Below, piece by piece: positions 46,285-57,119 of a stretch of DNA of 64,000 bases. The DNA comes from Azolla caroliniana. Its lineage: Eukaryota; Polypodiophyta. The position numbers and the translations under genes were made by a program. Under the pieces are notes generated by a model that had not been told where the DNA came from, searched no databases, and was given only the letters and a program-made list of their open reading frames with translations. Position 1 is the stretch's first letter. Each line of letters begins with the position of its first letter. The stretch covers positions 19,282,001 to 19,346,000 of the forward strand of contig JBHGNT010000014.1 in the NCBI GenBank assembly GCA_043228905.1. The letters run 5' to 3'.

Positions 46285-47235
46285 TCAGTGTCGCATAACA
46301 AACATCGGCCCTTTGTTTTCTAGGTCAGCCATCACAACATAGTTTGTTTGCTGTCGGGGTAAGGCAGTTGAGTCATTCTTCTTCTTCTTCTGACACTCGG
46401 CTTCAAAGTAGCCAGGCTTTCCACAATACCAACACTTAGTTTGCTGGTTCTGCCTAGTTGATGCAGGCTGGTGGAAGCTCCCCTTTTTGCCGGAATTCCC
46501 TCGGCTGTTTTGACCTTCTTGTTGCCTGGAATTAAACTGTTGTGGACGTCGTCCACCTCTTCCTCGGCCATTCCTCCCCCAATTTCCACGACCACGACCA
46601 TGACCTCGACCGAGATCATCATGTGTATATAGCATCTGCCCATTAGATGTCGTGCTTTTCGACCGTGTATGGTTCTCCTCAACCATTAGCATGGATTGCA
46701 AGTTGAAAAAGCTTGGGGGGTTCTCCCTTGTTGTTATGGCAGTTCGAAATGAGCCATATTTTTGTGCAAGGTCGCCAAGACAGATATGCACCATCTCGTC
46801 ATCATCAACTGCGACATTGATGGAGCCAAGTGAATCACATAAGTCTTTGTTTTGGAGGGTATAGTCCGTCACGGACATATCCCCCTGCCGAATATTGTTC
46901 AACTCCTGCCGGAGTTGAAGTTTTTTCGTTGTGATTGAAGTCGTGAAAATCTTCTTCAAGTTTTTCCACGCTTTTGTTGGGGCTTTCGCATCTCGAATAT
47001 AGCTTAACATGTGATCTTGCACACATGTTGCCAAACAATACATTACCCTACTGGCGCCTTGCTACCATGTGGGGTAGTTGGGACTTGTAATATTGGGGGC
47101 TGTTTCTTGAGGTCCCTCGATATAACTCCAATACCCTTGCAAAACTAAGTACTGTTGCATCTTATATTCCCAAGATGCGTAGTTGTGCATGTCCAACTTC
47201 TCTGTTGGAAGTGCGCTACCCATTTGTGCATTCAT
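46285..47235 (-). pseudogene. Copia H: gag
   Basis: The likely ATG at 47235 opens MNAQMGSALPTEKLDMHNYA. One TAG (a Trp-to-stop type change in the PTW-QGASR context) interrupts it, then 252 open codons follow with LRQELNNIRQGDMSVTDYT and MVHICLGDLAQKYGSFRTAI. The Gly/Arg-rich tail leads to the knuckle CWYCGKPGYFEAEC, where the zinc-binding His is replaced by Tyr. Confidence 0.85.
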
Positions 47236-47384
47236 CTCTCTGATTTAGCTTGACTTGTATGCTCCTGTTAACGAAAGCCTCTTGCCGTGCAACACTACAC
47301 CAATGATAGCTGGTTTGAAACAACGTCTCTAGCTACTCACACAATTTCAATGGTAGAGCTCAATGAAGGATCTCTAACCCTCAT

Positions 47385-47396
47385 GCTCTGATACCA
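47385..47396 (-). promoter_or_regulatory. Copia H primer-binding site
   Basis: The minus strand reads TGGTATCAGAGC adjacent to the 5' LTR. Confidence 0.92.
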
Positions 47397-47825
47397 TGTA
47401 AAGAATCTAACTCTAGTAGAGTTGAGTATTCAGAAGTGTAGTGTGTTTGTGTGACAGTGGGTGAATAAGCAAGAGAAGAAATCAGAGAGAATAACCAGAA
47501 AATAATAAGAAAATACACAGTAGGGGGATAATAGCTTATGCACTGAAGAGAGCTATATTAATTAACTAAAGATCATCAACAAAACAGAATGGGCAAAGGG
47601 GGTTTTATATACAAGTCCTCAAGGGACTGCCATATTAAATGTGTTGGTGGAATCTAACCAAGATATCCACTTGAGCACGATTTTGTCATAAGAATATCTA
47701 ATATTCTTTGACTACATTAACACTCAACTACACGGATTACAATAAAGTGTGCTCACACACTTTTTCACACATCGTCCTTTTCTTCATAAGCACATGTTCA
47801 CACAAGTTGAGCTTGATTCTCAACA
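47397..47825 (-). mobile_element. Copia H: 5' LTR
   Basis: 429 bp, matching 33048-33476 with few differences, and followed by the CATAT target duplication. Confidence 0.95.
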
Positions 47826-47892
47826 CATATGTTAGAACTTATGGAAAAGGCGATAGTGACCTCAACACCCACACAAACTACAAGTGATACAT

Positions 47893-48506
47893 TGTCGCGT
47901 TGTTACGCGCGTGCGTGGAGAAACGAGGCGGGACCACCGGGGTCTTGAACCGAAGAGCAGGTGATAGAAGGGGAAAGAGAGACGCCCGGTTGTGTATGAG
48001 CAAAGGAACACAGGGACACGGCCCGTCAACGCAGAATACACGAATGGACATAGAGACAGAGAGACACGAATGTTTGTATATTAACAAGTGACACAAAAAC
48101 AACAGAGCACGCGAACAGATGCCGATGCCTGCTCGTCTACGCACGAAAGGGGATAGGATGGAGGTGTTGCTAGAAGCACACAGGCGTTCCTCGAAGCAGC
48201 GCGAGCCTCCCGAAAACCTGCAGAGAAGAGCGATGGAGAACGAACAGAGGAGAAGCGTTCGGTTACGGTCCGACAACACTTCGTCCTCCTTAATGCGCGA
48301 TGCCTTCTCCCTGCGTCTCCCTCTCCTTTATAGCGTCAAGAAGGGAGATGTTTCCCTCATTTATTTCCTACCTACCGAATCTAACTACCCCGGATATACC
48401 TATGTACCTAATTCCCTATTATATACATTAAGGGCACACACACGTGAAGATCCGGTTCACGTGCGCTATGCACCGATTGCGCTAAGGGACGGTTTTCTTC
48501 ACGACA
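47893..48506 (-). mobile_element. Gypsy M: 3' LTR
   Basis: 614 bp from TGTCGCG to CTTCACGACA. The minus-strand polypurine tract (GGTGGGGGCGGA) lies directly beside it at 48507-48518. The 62 bp between Copia H and this LTR (47831-47892) hold nothing recognisable. Confidence 0.82.
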
Positions 48507-49038
48507 TCCGCCCCCACCTAACCGCGCATCCACTGGTATGCGCCAAAATTGGGTTTTGGTTGGAGAAAACCGGTCCGGGTTCTGGTTCTTCGTCCATCAG
48601 TTCGTCCTCCGTTTCGGACTGTCCGTCGTCGCTGTCCAGGCCTCTTAGATTCGGTTCGCCGTCGTGGTGCTTCTTGAATGCTTTGATCCGCTTCACTGCT
48701 ACCGGTATCGCCATCTTCGTACCGTCGAGTTCCGCCAGGTGATACGTCCCGTTGTCGTTGGCGCTCGTTACCACGTAAGGCCCGAACCACCGCTTCGCAA
48801 ACTTCCGTGTTGCTTGGTGCTGGTTGTCGAGGCTGCTGTCGTAGACTAGCACCCAGTCGCCTTCCTCGATTTTCTTTGGTCGGAGCCGGTGTGTTCGGTC
48901 GAACCGGGCTTTGTTCTTCATCCTCGCCGTCCGAAGTCTCTCCGTCGCTCGTTCCACGTCCTCTGGCCTCCACTCGAGCTGCCGTATACGCGCCGCTAGC
49001 AGTTCTTCCCAACCCCTCTCGTCTCTCCAGTCTACTGT
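48507..49038 (-). pseudogene. Gypsy M: C-terminal integrase
   Basis: Minus strand: VDWRDERGWEELLAARIRQ, then KKIEEGDWVLVYDSSLDN, the GPY module KRWFGPYVVTSANDNGTYHL and an acidic tail (SETEDELMDEEPEPGP). It is separated from the core by one TAG, apparently from a Trp codon. Confidence 0.82.
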
Positions 49039-49041
49039 CGC

Positions 49042-50487
49042 CTAGGAGGAGATCGTCCGTTCCATTGGCATGATCGGCTTCTGTCCAAACATGAGCTCTA
49101 ACGGCATGAACCCGGTTACCGAACTGTGCATTGTCTGGTCCGCCCACAAGGCATAGGGTATCAGTCGTGGCCAGTTCCCGACCTGTCCTTCGCACGCCCA
49201 GACTAGCGCTTTGACGATTGGTCCGTGCCCGCGCTCCACCTTCCCGTTCGCCTCCGGATTGTATGCTGTGGTGAGCGAGAGCTTGACCCCTAACCGGTCG
49301 AACAGCTCCTCGGCCTCTTCAACGTCCAACTCCCCACGGTCAGCCACGATCTTTCCGACGCACCCATACCGGCATATCACGTCCTCGATCAGGAACCGAC
49401 ACACGGCCGCGGTCGTTTTGTTCTGGAGGGCTCGGCCTTCCACCTGGTTCGTCAGGTCCTCCCGGGCTAGCACCAGATATCGCATCTGCCCTACGCCCAT
49501 CGACATCGTCACCAAATCTACCATCCATTTGAAGTGGATGGCCGGAGGGTATGTAGGGTGAAGCTCGCCCCGATGTCGGACTATGGAGTGCATCTGACAG
49601 CTCTCACAAGTTGTCACGAACCGATGTACGTCCCGGTACAGTCCCGACCACCAGTACTTCCCCTTTAGTTTCTCGAACGTGGCCCACGTCCCACGGTGTC
49701 CAGCCCAGGGGTTGTCGTGGTAGGCCTTTAGCAACTCCTCCTGTTCCTCCTCCATCGCCACTACTCGGAGTGGGATGCCGTTTCTCTTCTTCGGGTGCTT
49801 CCACAAGTATCCGTCCCGGAGAAAGAATCGGTATGCTTTCTTCCGGATCCGGTTGGCCTCGTCCTTTGTCCATGACGTGTCCGGCGTCATCGTCCTCAAG
49901 AATCCCCCAATCTGCAGCCACCCCCCGTTGTACTTGCTCTCGTCGAAATCGTTAAGCGTCGGAGTGCTCCCTCCCTCTGTTGTTACGTAGGCCGCCTCGA
50001 AGAAGTCTACGCCGACTTCCTCGTCCTCCGAAACCATGTCGCCCTCGTCGTTGAATCGCGCCCTCGAAAGCATGTCTGCCATGGCATTGTCTTTCCCGGA
50101 AATGTGTCGTATTTCCGGATCCAGGGACTTGATGTACGCTATCCACCTGAGCATTGCCAGGTCCGGGGTTGTGCATCCGTAAACCATGCCGAGAATCGGC
50201 AGGCAGTCCGTCTCGATAATCACTTCTGTCCCGATCAGATAGTCTTTATCGGCCTTCACTGCCGAAACGATACCCCAGAGTTCGCGTTTAACCTGGGCGT
50301 ATCCTCGTTGTTGCTCGCTGAGGACCTTCGCGCCGAACCGGATTGGGAACCAAATGCCGTCCTCATCTTCTTGGTTGACGACCCATCCGATCCCGGTCAG
50401 ACTCGTATCTACCGTTATGTAGATGGGAGTGCCTTTCTCGTAGACAACCTTCCGGAGTGCCGGTGCTGCAGCAAGAGCGTGCTTCAT
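49042..50487 (-). pseudogene. Gypsy M: RNase H and integrase core
   Basis: 481 open codons. RNase H: YITVDTSLTGIGWV, VKRELWGIV, IETDCLPILGM and HISGKDNAMADMLSRARF. Integrase: HRGTWATFEKLKGKYWW, CESCQ, FKWMVDLVTM, VADRGELD and EANGKVERGHG, giving a complete D, D, E. This block looks intact. The two Arg codons that are stops in J are present here. Confidence 0.88.
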
Positions 50488-50654
50488 CTTTCGGACCGAC
50501 TCCGCATGCTCGTCTCGCCACTCGAATTTTCACCCCTTTTTCAGCAACCCGTATAGCGGCTCGGCAACGTGGGCGTAATGCGGGATCCATATGTGGTAGA
50601 ACGCGCATGCTCCCAAGAACCTCCGTACCTCTGTGACCGAGTTACAGTCGGGCT

Positions 50655-51795
50655 TCATTGCAGAGATGGCTTCCACCTTAGCCAGAGACGGTCTCCGGCC
50701 ATACGGTCCGCATAGATGTCTGACAACCCGAAGGCCGATTTCTCCCCGGAGAAGGTGAGCCTCGCGTCCTCTAGTCTCTGCAGCACCCTCTCGCAGTCGT
50801 CAATGTGCGTCGCCACGAATTTCCGGCATCCGTCTGGTCCGATCGTTTCGTCCTTGATCGGGATGTCGTCCAAGAACGGCATGGTGATGTCCGGGATACA
50901 ATCCCTCAGCACCTTGTTCATCGCATTCACCATGTGGGCCACCGAGTTTGTCCCTCCTTGTGGCAGGGTACACATCCGCACTAGGCCAAGAGGAGTCCGC
51001 ATCGTCGTAATGTCTCTGCTCTCTACGGCTAGTTGGAACTGATCGTACCCCGAGTACAGATCACCGACCAAGTAGATCGACCTTCCGGCGAAGGCCTCCA
51101 CGAACTCGTCTATCGTTGGTCTGATTCCTGCGTTTCGAATGGTCACTCTGTTGACCGGTTGCAGGTCTTGAATGAAGCGCAACGTCCCGTTCTTCTTCGG
51201 TACGGTAAACCGCCGGTTCGAGTTCGGGGCACTCGACGGTTCGAGGATGCCCATTTCGACTTTCTGCCTCAATAGCTCCATCAGCTCCGGGATGTGAGCT
51301 CTCGGTACCAAAATTGGTTTGAGATTCCACGGCACATCCGGTACCGTGAATATCACCATCGGCTTCACGACTGCCGGGTCTACGCACCCTATCTTTCCCG
51401 GCGAGAATGCAAAGGCTTTCCCGTGCCTTCCGAGCATTCTCCGAAACCGGTCTTCTTCCGCCGGCAGTAGGAACCCGCCCCCACCGATTTTGAGCTCTCG
51501 TAGCGTTCTGTCGGTGAAGGCGTGCCTTATGCAGGCCGGATCTCGTAAACTGGGGTTCGACGCGACCCCCTTGATTCGCAACTCGCTGCCCTCCGGTAAG
51601 GGTGCCGCTACTGGCCTTACCTTCCAGTCCATAGTCTTGTACTTCGTGTTAACCCGGGCCGTCCGATCCGACTCGAGCCCTTGACTGAAGTCCGTGATGA
51701 CTTCGTACATCTCTTCTGAACAAACCGGTATCGTCCGGTCCTCTTTAAGGCCCTCTCCGACCACCTCTCGCAGTATTCCCAAGGTATCGTCGAAG
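50655..51795 (-). pseudogene. Gypsy M: reverse transcriptase
   Basis: It is open for about 375 codons from the N insertion point: VPKKNGTLRFIQDLQPVNR, GDLYSGYDQFQL, LPQGGTNSV and TMPFLDDIPIKD. The frame is lost near 50720, where J continues with GHLCGAYGRKPSPSK. The connection between RT and RNase H (50488-50654) lies in other frames. Confidence 0.85.
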
Positions 51796-52097
51796 TGTCG
51801 AATACAAGTGTATAATGGACGTATTCACACTATCCCTTTGTATAGCTCAAGTTTGGGCCATTTGTGTAATTAGCATAAATGGTAGTTGCCCTAAGTTTGT
51901 CACTATATAAAGTGACCTAGTAACCTTTTTGTAAGGTTGGTTGTGTTATTGTTTCTATTGAATAGAAAGAGTCTTTTGTGCCTCCTCTCTCTCTCTCTCT
52001 CTATCTCTGTGCACGATCTTAGAAACTGTCATACGCAGGTACTCAACCCCAATCGAATGCTACTTGATCTTCCGCATTGACGGCCTTGTCTTCAACA
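51796..52097 (+). mobile_element. Copia N: 5' LTR
   Basis: 302 bp, TGTCGAATAC to CTTCAACA, with a TATA-like box (CTATATAAAG, 51903-51912) and a CT-rich 3' part. The flanking CGAAG (51791-51795) is the predicted target duplication in M. Confidence 0.75.
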
Positions 52098-52099
52098 TT

Positions 52100-52114
52100 T
52101 GGTATCAGAGCGAG
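52100..52114 (+). promoter_or_regulatory. Copia N primer-binding site
   Basis: TGGTATCAGAGCGAG starts two bases after the LTR end and is complementary to initiator Met-tRNA. Confidence 0.9.
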
Positions 52115-52672
52115 GTCCCTCAACCCGCTGTCGGCCGTCGTCTCAGCCTGCACAGCATTCGATTCTTCGCTTCATCACAACCTGCACAGTATTCGGCCTT
52201 TCGCTTCATCCTAGTCTGCAAAGCATTCGGTTTCTTGCGTCATTCGAAGAAACAGAGAAGAAAGTAGGCAAACACAAGCTTGAATCTCGCTGCGTTAGAT
52301 CATCACTCGGAGTAAGCCAGTCGGCTGTACTCTACTTCCTTGATCGTAACTGCTTGAGGTGGGCTTCCTGCACAACGACGACTTCAAGGACAACCCCAGT
52401 TCGTGTTTCATTCGATTGGACAATAATCGGAAGGACCAGTCGGTTCCATTGCTCTCACCGTTGCAGTCAACCGAAACCGAATCGGCTTGAAGTACTGTCG
52501 GATCGTTAAATCTAGGTTCAACTCGACTAAGACAGCTGTCGGTAGTCAATCCGAACCAAATCCCCGATTCTCCGTAATCAACATCACTTGTGTCCAACTT
52601 CGGCTAGAACGACACTGAGTGGGCCAAACCGCTGCACTTCACCAAAGTTCGTAGCCGACTTAGGGCAGAGTC

Positions 52673-53850
52673 ATGACATCAACATCCGGCTCGTCAGAAA
52701 TGAGTCTACGAAAGTTCGATGGATCGAACTTCAACTTCTGGAAGGAGCAAATGCAGGACTATCTCATAGTCAAGGGGCAAATCGATCCCATCGAAAATGA
52801 AGCACCTCCAGAAGGATACAAACCAATTGAGTGGCAGAAGCTGGATAGAATCGTCCGCGCCACGATTCGGATGCACCTATCGGAATCGGTATACTTTACG
52901 GTGCAATCGTGTACGACAGCATTCGAACTGTGGAAAACACTGTCGGACACCTACGAAAAGAAGGTCGCTGCAACGAAGATGTTTCTGATCCGGCGCCTCT
53001 ACAACTTGCGGATGAAAGAATCAGATTCGGTTCAAGCACATCTCAATGAGTACGAAAGCATAAGCTCCCAAATCTCATCTCAGGGGACGGCAATCGAGGA
53101 TGAAATCAGAGCAATGATACTCATGAGCAGCCTTCCCTCATCATGGGAAACTTTCGTCACAACCGTGTGCAACGTGTCAACCATGGCTGTTAAATACTCC
53201 GAAGTCACGAGCGCAATCCTGACCGAAGCAGCTCGGAGAAAGTCTTTCGCCAAAGACTCAACAGACGACGCTTATGTAGTACAAGGTTCGACAGACCGAT
53301 CGAACATACGAGGAAGAGATTCCTCACGTCAGCCGAACAATCAGCGAAGACGGAGCCAGTCACGGGATAATCGAATCTGCAACTATTGCAAGAAACCCGG
53401 ACACATCAAAGCCGACTGCCGCGCACTCAAGAACAAGAACGACAAGTCTCAGAAATCAGACAAGAAGAGTGGCCGGCATGAGGAGATCAATTACGTCAGC
53501 TTCTCAGCTGATGTGCTACCAAACGACCCGAATATACTATCAATCGAAAATCCAGTCGGATCAGAAGTTCTGCTCACGACTGAAGAATCGAGCACATGGC
53601 TCTTAGATTCGGGCGCGTCATTTCACGTGACTCCTCATCGATCCCAATTTCGGCAATATACGATCCGTCACTCCGACTCAGTTCGAGTCGGCAACTCGCA
53701 ACACTGTGACATCATTGGAATCGGCACAGTAGAGCTCAACCTTGCAGGTGGCTCTACACTTGTACTTCACAATGTCCGACATGTACCCGAGCTCTCAAGG
53801 CCATTGATCTCAGTCGGACAACTAGGGGTGAAAGCATGCGAGTGGAAACA
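52673..53850 (+). CDS. Copia N: gag and protease, cut by element P
   Basis: It begins with a true ATG (MTSTSGSSEMSLRKFDGSNF), the start of a UBN2/DUF4219-type Copia gag. It continues with MHLSESVYFTVQSCTTAFEL and a long helical stretch to the knuckle CNYCKKPGHIKADC. The protease starts STWLLDSGASFHVTPH. There is no stop in nearly 400 codons, so this is the best preserved retroelement ORF here. The protein is cut after about VGQLGVKACEW by the left end of P; integrase, RT and the 3' LTR are outside the window. The 52115-52672 leader shows nothing coding. Confidence 0.88.
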
Positions 53851-53975
53851 ATTAGCTATGTCCTTGACATAGCTAATTAGCTATGCAAAAAGCTACCATT
53901 GATAAATAGTCATTTTAGTAAAAAGCCATCATTAATAAATTAAGTATGCAAAAAACTACCATTGAAAATACTAGA
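53851..53975. repeat. P left end: terminal palindrome and subterminal direct repeats
   Basis: TAGCTATGTC and GACATAGCTA form an inverted pair at 53853-53875, directly followed by AATTAGCTA. Two direct copies of ATGCAAAAA[GA]CTACCATTGA lie at about 53884 and 53948. This layout resembles transposase-recognition DNA near transposon ends. The exact first base of P is uncertain by about 10 bp. Confidence 0.6.
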
Positions 53976-54169
53976 GTGTTTTAATTACATATGTAAATGA
54001 GTGCCATAAATGTGCAACATAAATTGATGTGTGCACCATAAATGTGTACCATAAATTATATATCGAATTCCTAGGTCCATTATGCATGATCCTTTGCCAC
54101 ATCACGTAGGCCATCTCTAGTTGAGTACTGTGGGTTAGTTGCTACCACTGTTGCTAAACCCTATCGAGT

Positions 54170-54955
54170 CCACCTGCCGCCACTCTACACTGAGGGGCTG
54201 CTACTGTGCGTTCCAAGCATCATCAAAGAGCTGCTCAATCTGACGGGGTTCTCTTCTCTGTGACACTCTACACTCAAGGGCCACTATTGTGCATTCCAAG
54301 CATCATCAAAGAGCTGTTCAATCTGAGGGGGTTCTCTTCTCTGTGCCACTCTACACTCAGGGGCCATTACTGTGCGTTCCAAGCATCATCAAAGAGCTGT
54401 TCAATCTGAGGGGGTTCTCTTCTCTGTGCCACTCTACACTCAGGGGCCATTACTGTGCGTTCCAAGCATCATCAAAGAGCTGTTCAATCTGAGGGGGTTC
54501 TCTTCTCTGTGCCACTCTACACTCAGGGGCCGCTGCTGTGCGTTCCAAGCATCATCAAAGAGTTGTTCAATCTGACGGGGTTCTCTTCTCTTTGCCACTC
54601 TACACTCAGGGGTTGCTACTGTGCGTTCCAAGCATAATCGAAGAGCTATTCAATCTGACGGGGTTCTCTTCTCTTTTCCACTCTCACTCAGGGGCCGCTA
54701 CTGTGCGTTTCAAGCATCATTGGTAACTGTTCAATCTGACGGGGTTCTCTTCTCTATGCCACTCTATTCTCAAGTGCCTTCTATGTGCGTTTCAAGCATC
54801 ATCGGTAACTGTTCAATCTGACGGGGTTCTCTCCTCCATTGCCATCATTCTATACTCAGTTGCCACTACTGTCCAGTCCCGGATTGCTTCCATATTTCGA
54901 TTTGACGGAGTTCACTCATCCAACGGCAACATTCTACACTCAGTTGTTGCCATTG
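54170..54955. repeat. 83-bp minisatellite in the P leader
   Basis: About eight units, each containing CAATCTGA[CG]GGGGTTCTC, CCACTCTACACTCAGGGGC and TGTGCGTTCCAAGCATCATC, spaced exactly 83 bp at first and decaying rightwards into diverged units. As 83 is not divisible by three, open frames across it shift through all three frames and are not genes. It lies upstream of the transposase start and may be promoter or leader DNA. Confidence 0.9.
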
Positions 54956-55167
54956 GTCGGTCTTGGATCGCCTCCTCAACTGTTGGATCCAACAGAGTGA
55001 AATCCTCTACTGTTCGGTCTTGGATTGCAATAACTTTTCTGTCTATTGATTATCTTGTGTATTGTTGTGTCTAATCTTGTGTATTGTGTGGAATATTTTT
55101 GTGTATTGTTGTTGCCCATAGCCATCTTTAATACTTGTTTTTTTTTCTGGAAATTTAGGGTTTTAAC

Positions 55168-55917
55168 ATGTCTAGCCAAATGGAAGGGGAAGAAGGGTGT
55201 TTAGAATTACCCCTCAATGATCATAAGGATAGGGATGATGTTATCAGGACACAACAAGCCATACGAAACTATTGGGCAGAAAAAAAAAGGAAACATCGTC
55301 AATTGTTGAAGGATACGAAAGCCACACTCAGTAAAGGTAAGGATAGTTTAGATGAGAATGTAAGTAATGCGACTACCATCATAGAGAGAAAGGTTGTAGA
55401 CTATTTCAATGTTCAAACCAAGCACATCAGCAATGAAGAAAAGAAGGTAGTACTTTATGGAATATGTAATGATCCATCGATAAAGGACTTAGTTGATTGT
55501 GATGGTCTTAATGCAAACATATCATCTATTTTAGTAAATAATCTTCGTAATAGTTTCGTATCCATGAGCAGGTCAGAAGATGATCTTGTCTTAAAAAGGT
55601 CTAGTCTAATGATGTTACTTAATAGTGATGTTGACGATATAAACATCAGTGAGCTATCTAAGGTAATTGGTGTTAGTAGAAAAACAGTGTACAATACAAT
55701 GAACCGTATAATTTCCTCGGGTGAAGGAACTAGTCTACTAAAGCTAACTACAAGATGTAAGCCAATGACACCCATAACATTTGAAATCAAGGATGTAATC
55801 ACAATGTTTTGGACTAATGAGAGTAGGGTTTCACCCAATAAAAAGGATTTATGCAGGAAACGTGTTGGAAGAAATCAATACGAGGAGCATCCCATTCATC
55901 TTCTTGATGTACCTCAG
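55168..55917 (+). CDS. P transposase-like gene, exon 1 (HTH region)
   Basis: The start is the ATG at 55168. A possible leader intron ends just upstream (GGAAATTTAG at 55149-55158). The exon encodes 250 residues: a charged N-terminus with NYWAEKKRKHRQ, a long helical part, and a helix-turn-helix-like segment at about 158-182 (INISELSKVIGVSRKTVYN). The donor is CCTCAG/GTATTT after 55917 in phase 0. It is joined to 57120 by a 1202-bp intron. The HTH suggests DNA binding, plausibly to the palindromes (inference). No stop or frameshift is seen. The family was not recognised by name. Confidence 0.8.
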
Positions 55918-57119
55918 GTATTTACATTTATCTCAACATTTGTTTTGACTCTACTCGGAAAGTTAATTAGCTCAGTTAGCAGAAAAGCTAATTAGCTGTA
56001 CTGCTAGCTAGTTAGCTATCATGGTAGCTAGTTAGCTATTTCGTTATTACCAGCTAATTAGCTACTAGGAAAGCTAATTAGCTACCATGATAGCTAATTA
56101 GCTACTATGATAGCTACTACATAGGTAACTGGCTACTCTCAATAGCTACTACCATGATAGCTAATTAGTTAGGATAGCTAATTAGCCACCATTATAGCTA
56201 ATTAGCTACTAGACCAGCTAATTAGCTACCATGATAGCTAATTAGTTACTAGGACAGCTAATTAGCCACCGTGATAGCTAATTAGCTACCATGATAGCTA
56301 ATTAGCTACTATACCAGCTAATTAGCTACCATGATAGCTAATTAGTTACTAGGAAAGCTAATCAGCCACCATTATAGCTAATTAGCTACTAGACTAGCTA
56401 ATTAGCTACCACGATAGCTAATTAGCTACTAGACCAGCTAATTAGCTACCATGATAGCTAATTAGTTACTAGGAAAGCTAATTAGCCACCATGATAGCTA
56501 ATTAGCTAGTAGACAAGCTAATTAGCCACCATGATAGCTAATTAGCTACTAGGACAACTAATTAGCTACTAGGACAACTAATTAGCTACCATGATAGCTA
56601 ATTAGCTACTACGACAGCTAATTAGCTACCATGATAGCTAATTAGCTACTAGAATAGCTAATTAGCTACTACGACAGCTAATTAGCTACCATGATAGCTA
56701 ATTAGCTACTACGACAGCTAATTAGCTACCATGATAGCTAATTAGCTACCATGATAGCTAATTAGCTACTACGACAGCTAATTAGCTACCATGATAGCTA
56801 ATTAGCTACTAGGACAACCAATTAGCTACTAGGACAGCTAATTAGCTACCATGATAGCTAATTAGCTACCATGATAGCTAATTAGCTACTAGAATAGCTA
56901 ATTAGCTACCATGATAGCTAATTAGCTACTACGACAGCTAATTAACTACCATGATAGCTAATTAGCTACTAGGACAACTAATTAGCTACCATGATAGCTA
57001 ATTAGCTACTAGAATAGCTAACTAGCTACTAGAATAGCTAACTAGCTACTAGAATAGCTAATTAGCTACTAGGATAGTTAGCTAGTTACGAGAATAACTA
57101 ATTCCCCTTTATTACGCAG
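55918..57119 (+). repeat. Intron 1 of the P transposase gene, filled with 14-bp palindromes
   Basis: GT at 55918 and ATTACGCAG ending at 57119. From about 55990 to 57110 it is an array of TAGCTAATTAGCTA, which equals its own reverse complement, separated by 6-bp spacers such as CCATGA or variants. This gives a 20-bp period and on the order of fifty copies. Higher-order patterns of several units (CTACCATGA, CTAGGACA, CTACGACA variants) recur, showing local duplication. Confidence 0.9.

Larger units (their letters stand above)
33048..47825 (-). mobile_element. Copia H: complete-ended element holding K and J
   Basis: Two 429-bp LTRs, a perfect 5-bp target duplication, a PBS and all domains in Copia order on the minus strand. 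The RT is split between 35122 and 44252 by DNA transposon K, which itself contains Gypsy J. Without these guests the element would be about 5.6 kb, the normal Copia size. The few LTR differences suggest it is younger than B. Confidence 0.93.
47893..51795 (-). mobile_element. Gypsy M: 3' part of a Ty3/Gypsy element, cut by Copia N
   Basis: RT, RNase H, integrase and 3' LTR are present on the minus strand. The coding frame runs without decay right up to 51795 (DDTLGILREVV, aligning with NDTIGEIEDIV of J), where the LTR of Copia N begins. Gag, protease and the 5' LTR should therefore lie beyond N and P, outside the window. Confidence 0.85.

Noticed and set aside
49042-50608. Plus-strand ORFs opposite Gypsy M
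   Set aside because: Antisense shadows of a GC-rich coding strand, with no recognisable domain.
54206-54821. A ladder of overlapping plus-strand ORFs of about 60-67 codons
   Set aside because: They are produced by the 83-bp tandem repeat, whose length shifts the frame every unit. There is no independent start context or conservation.
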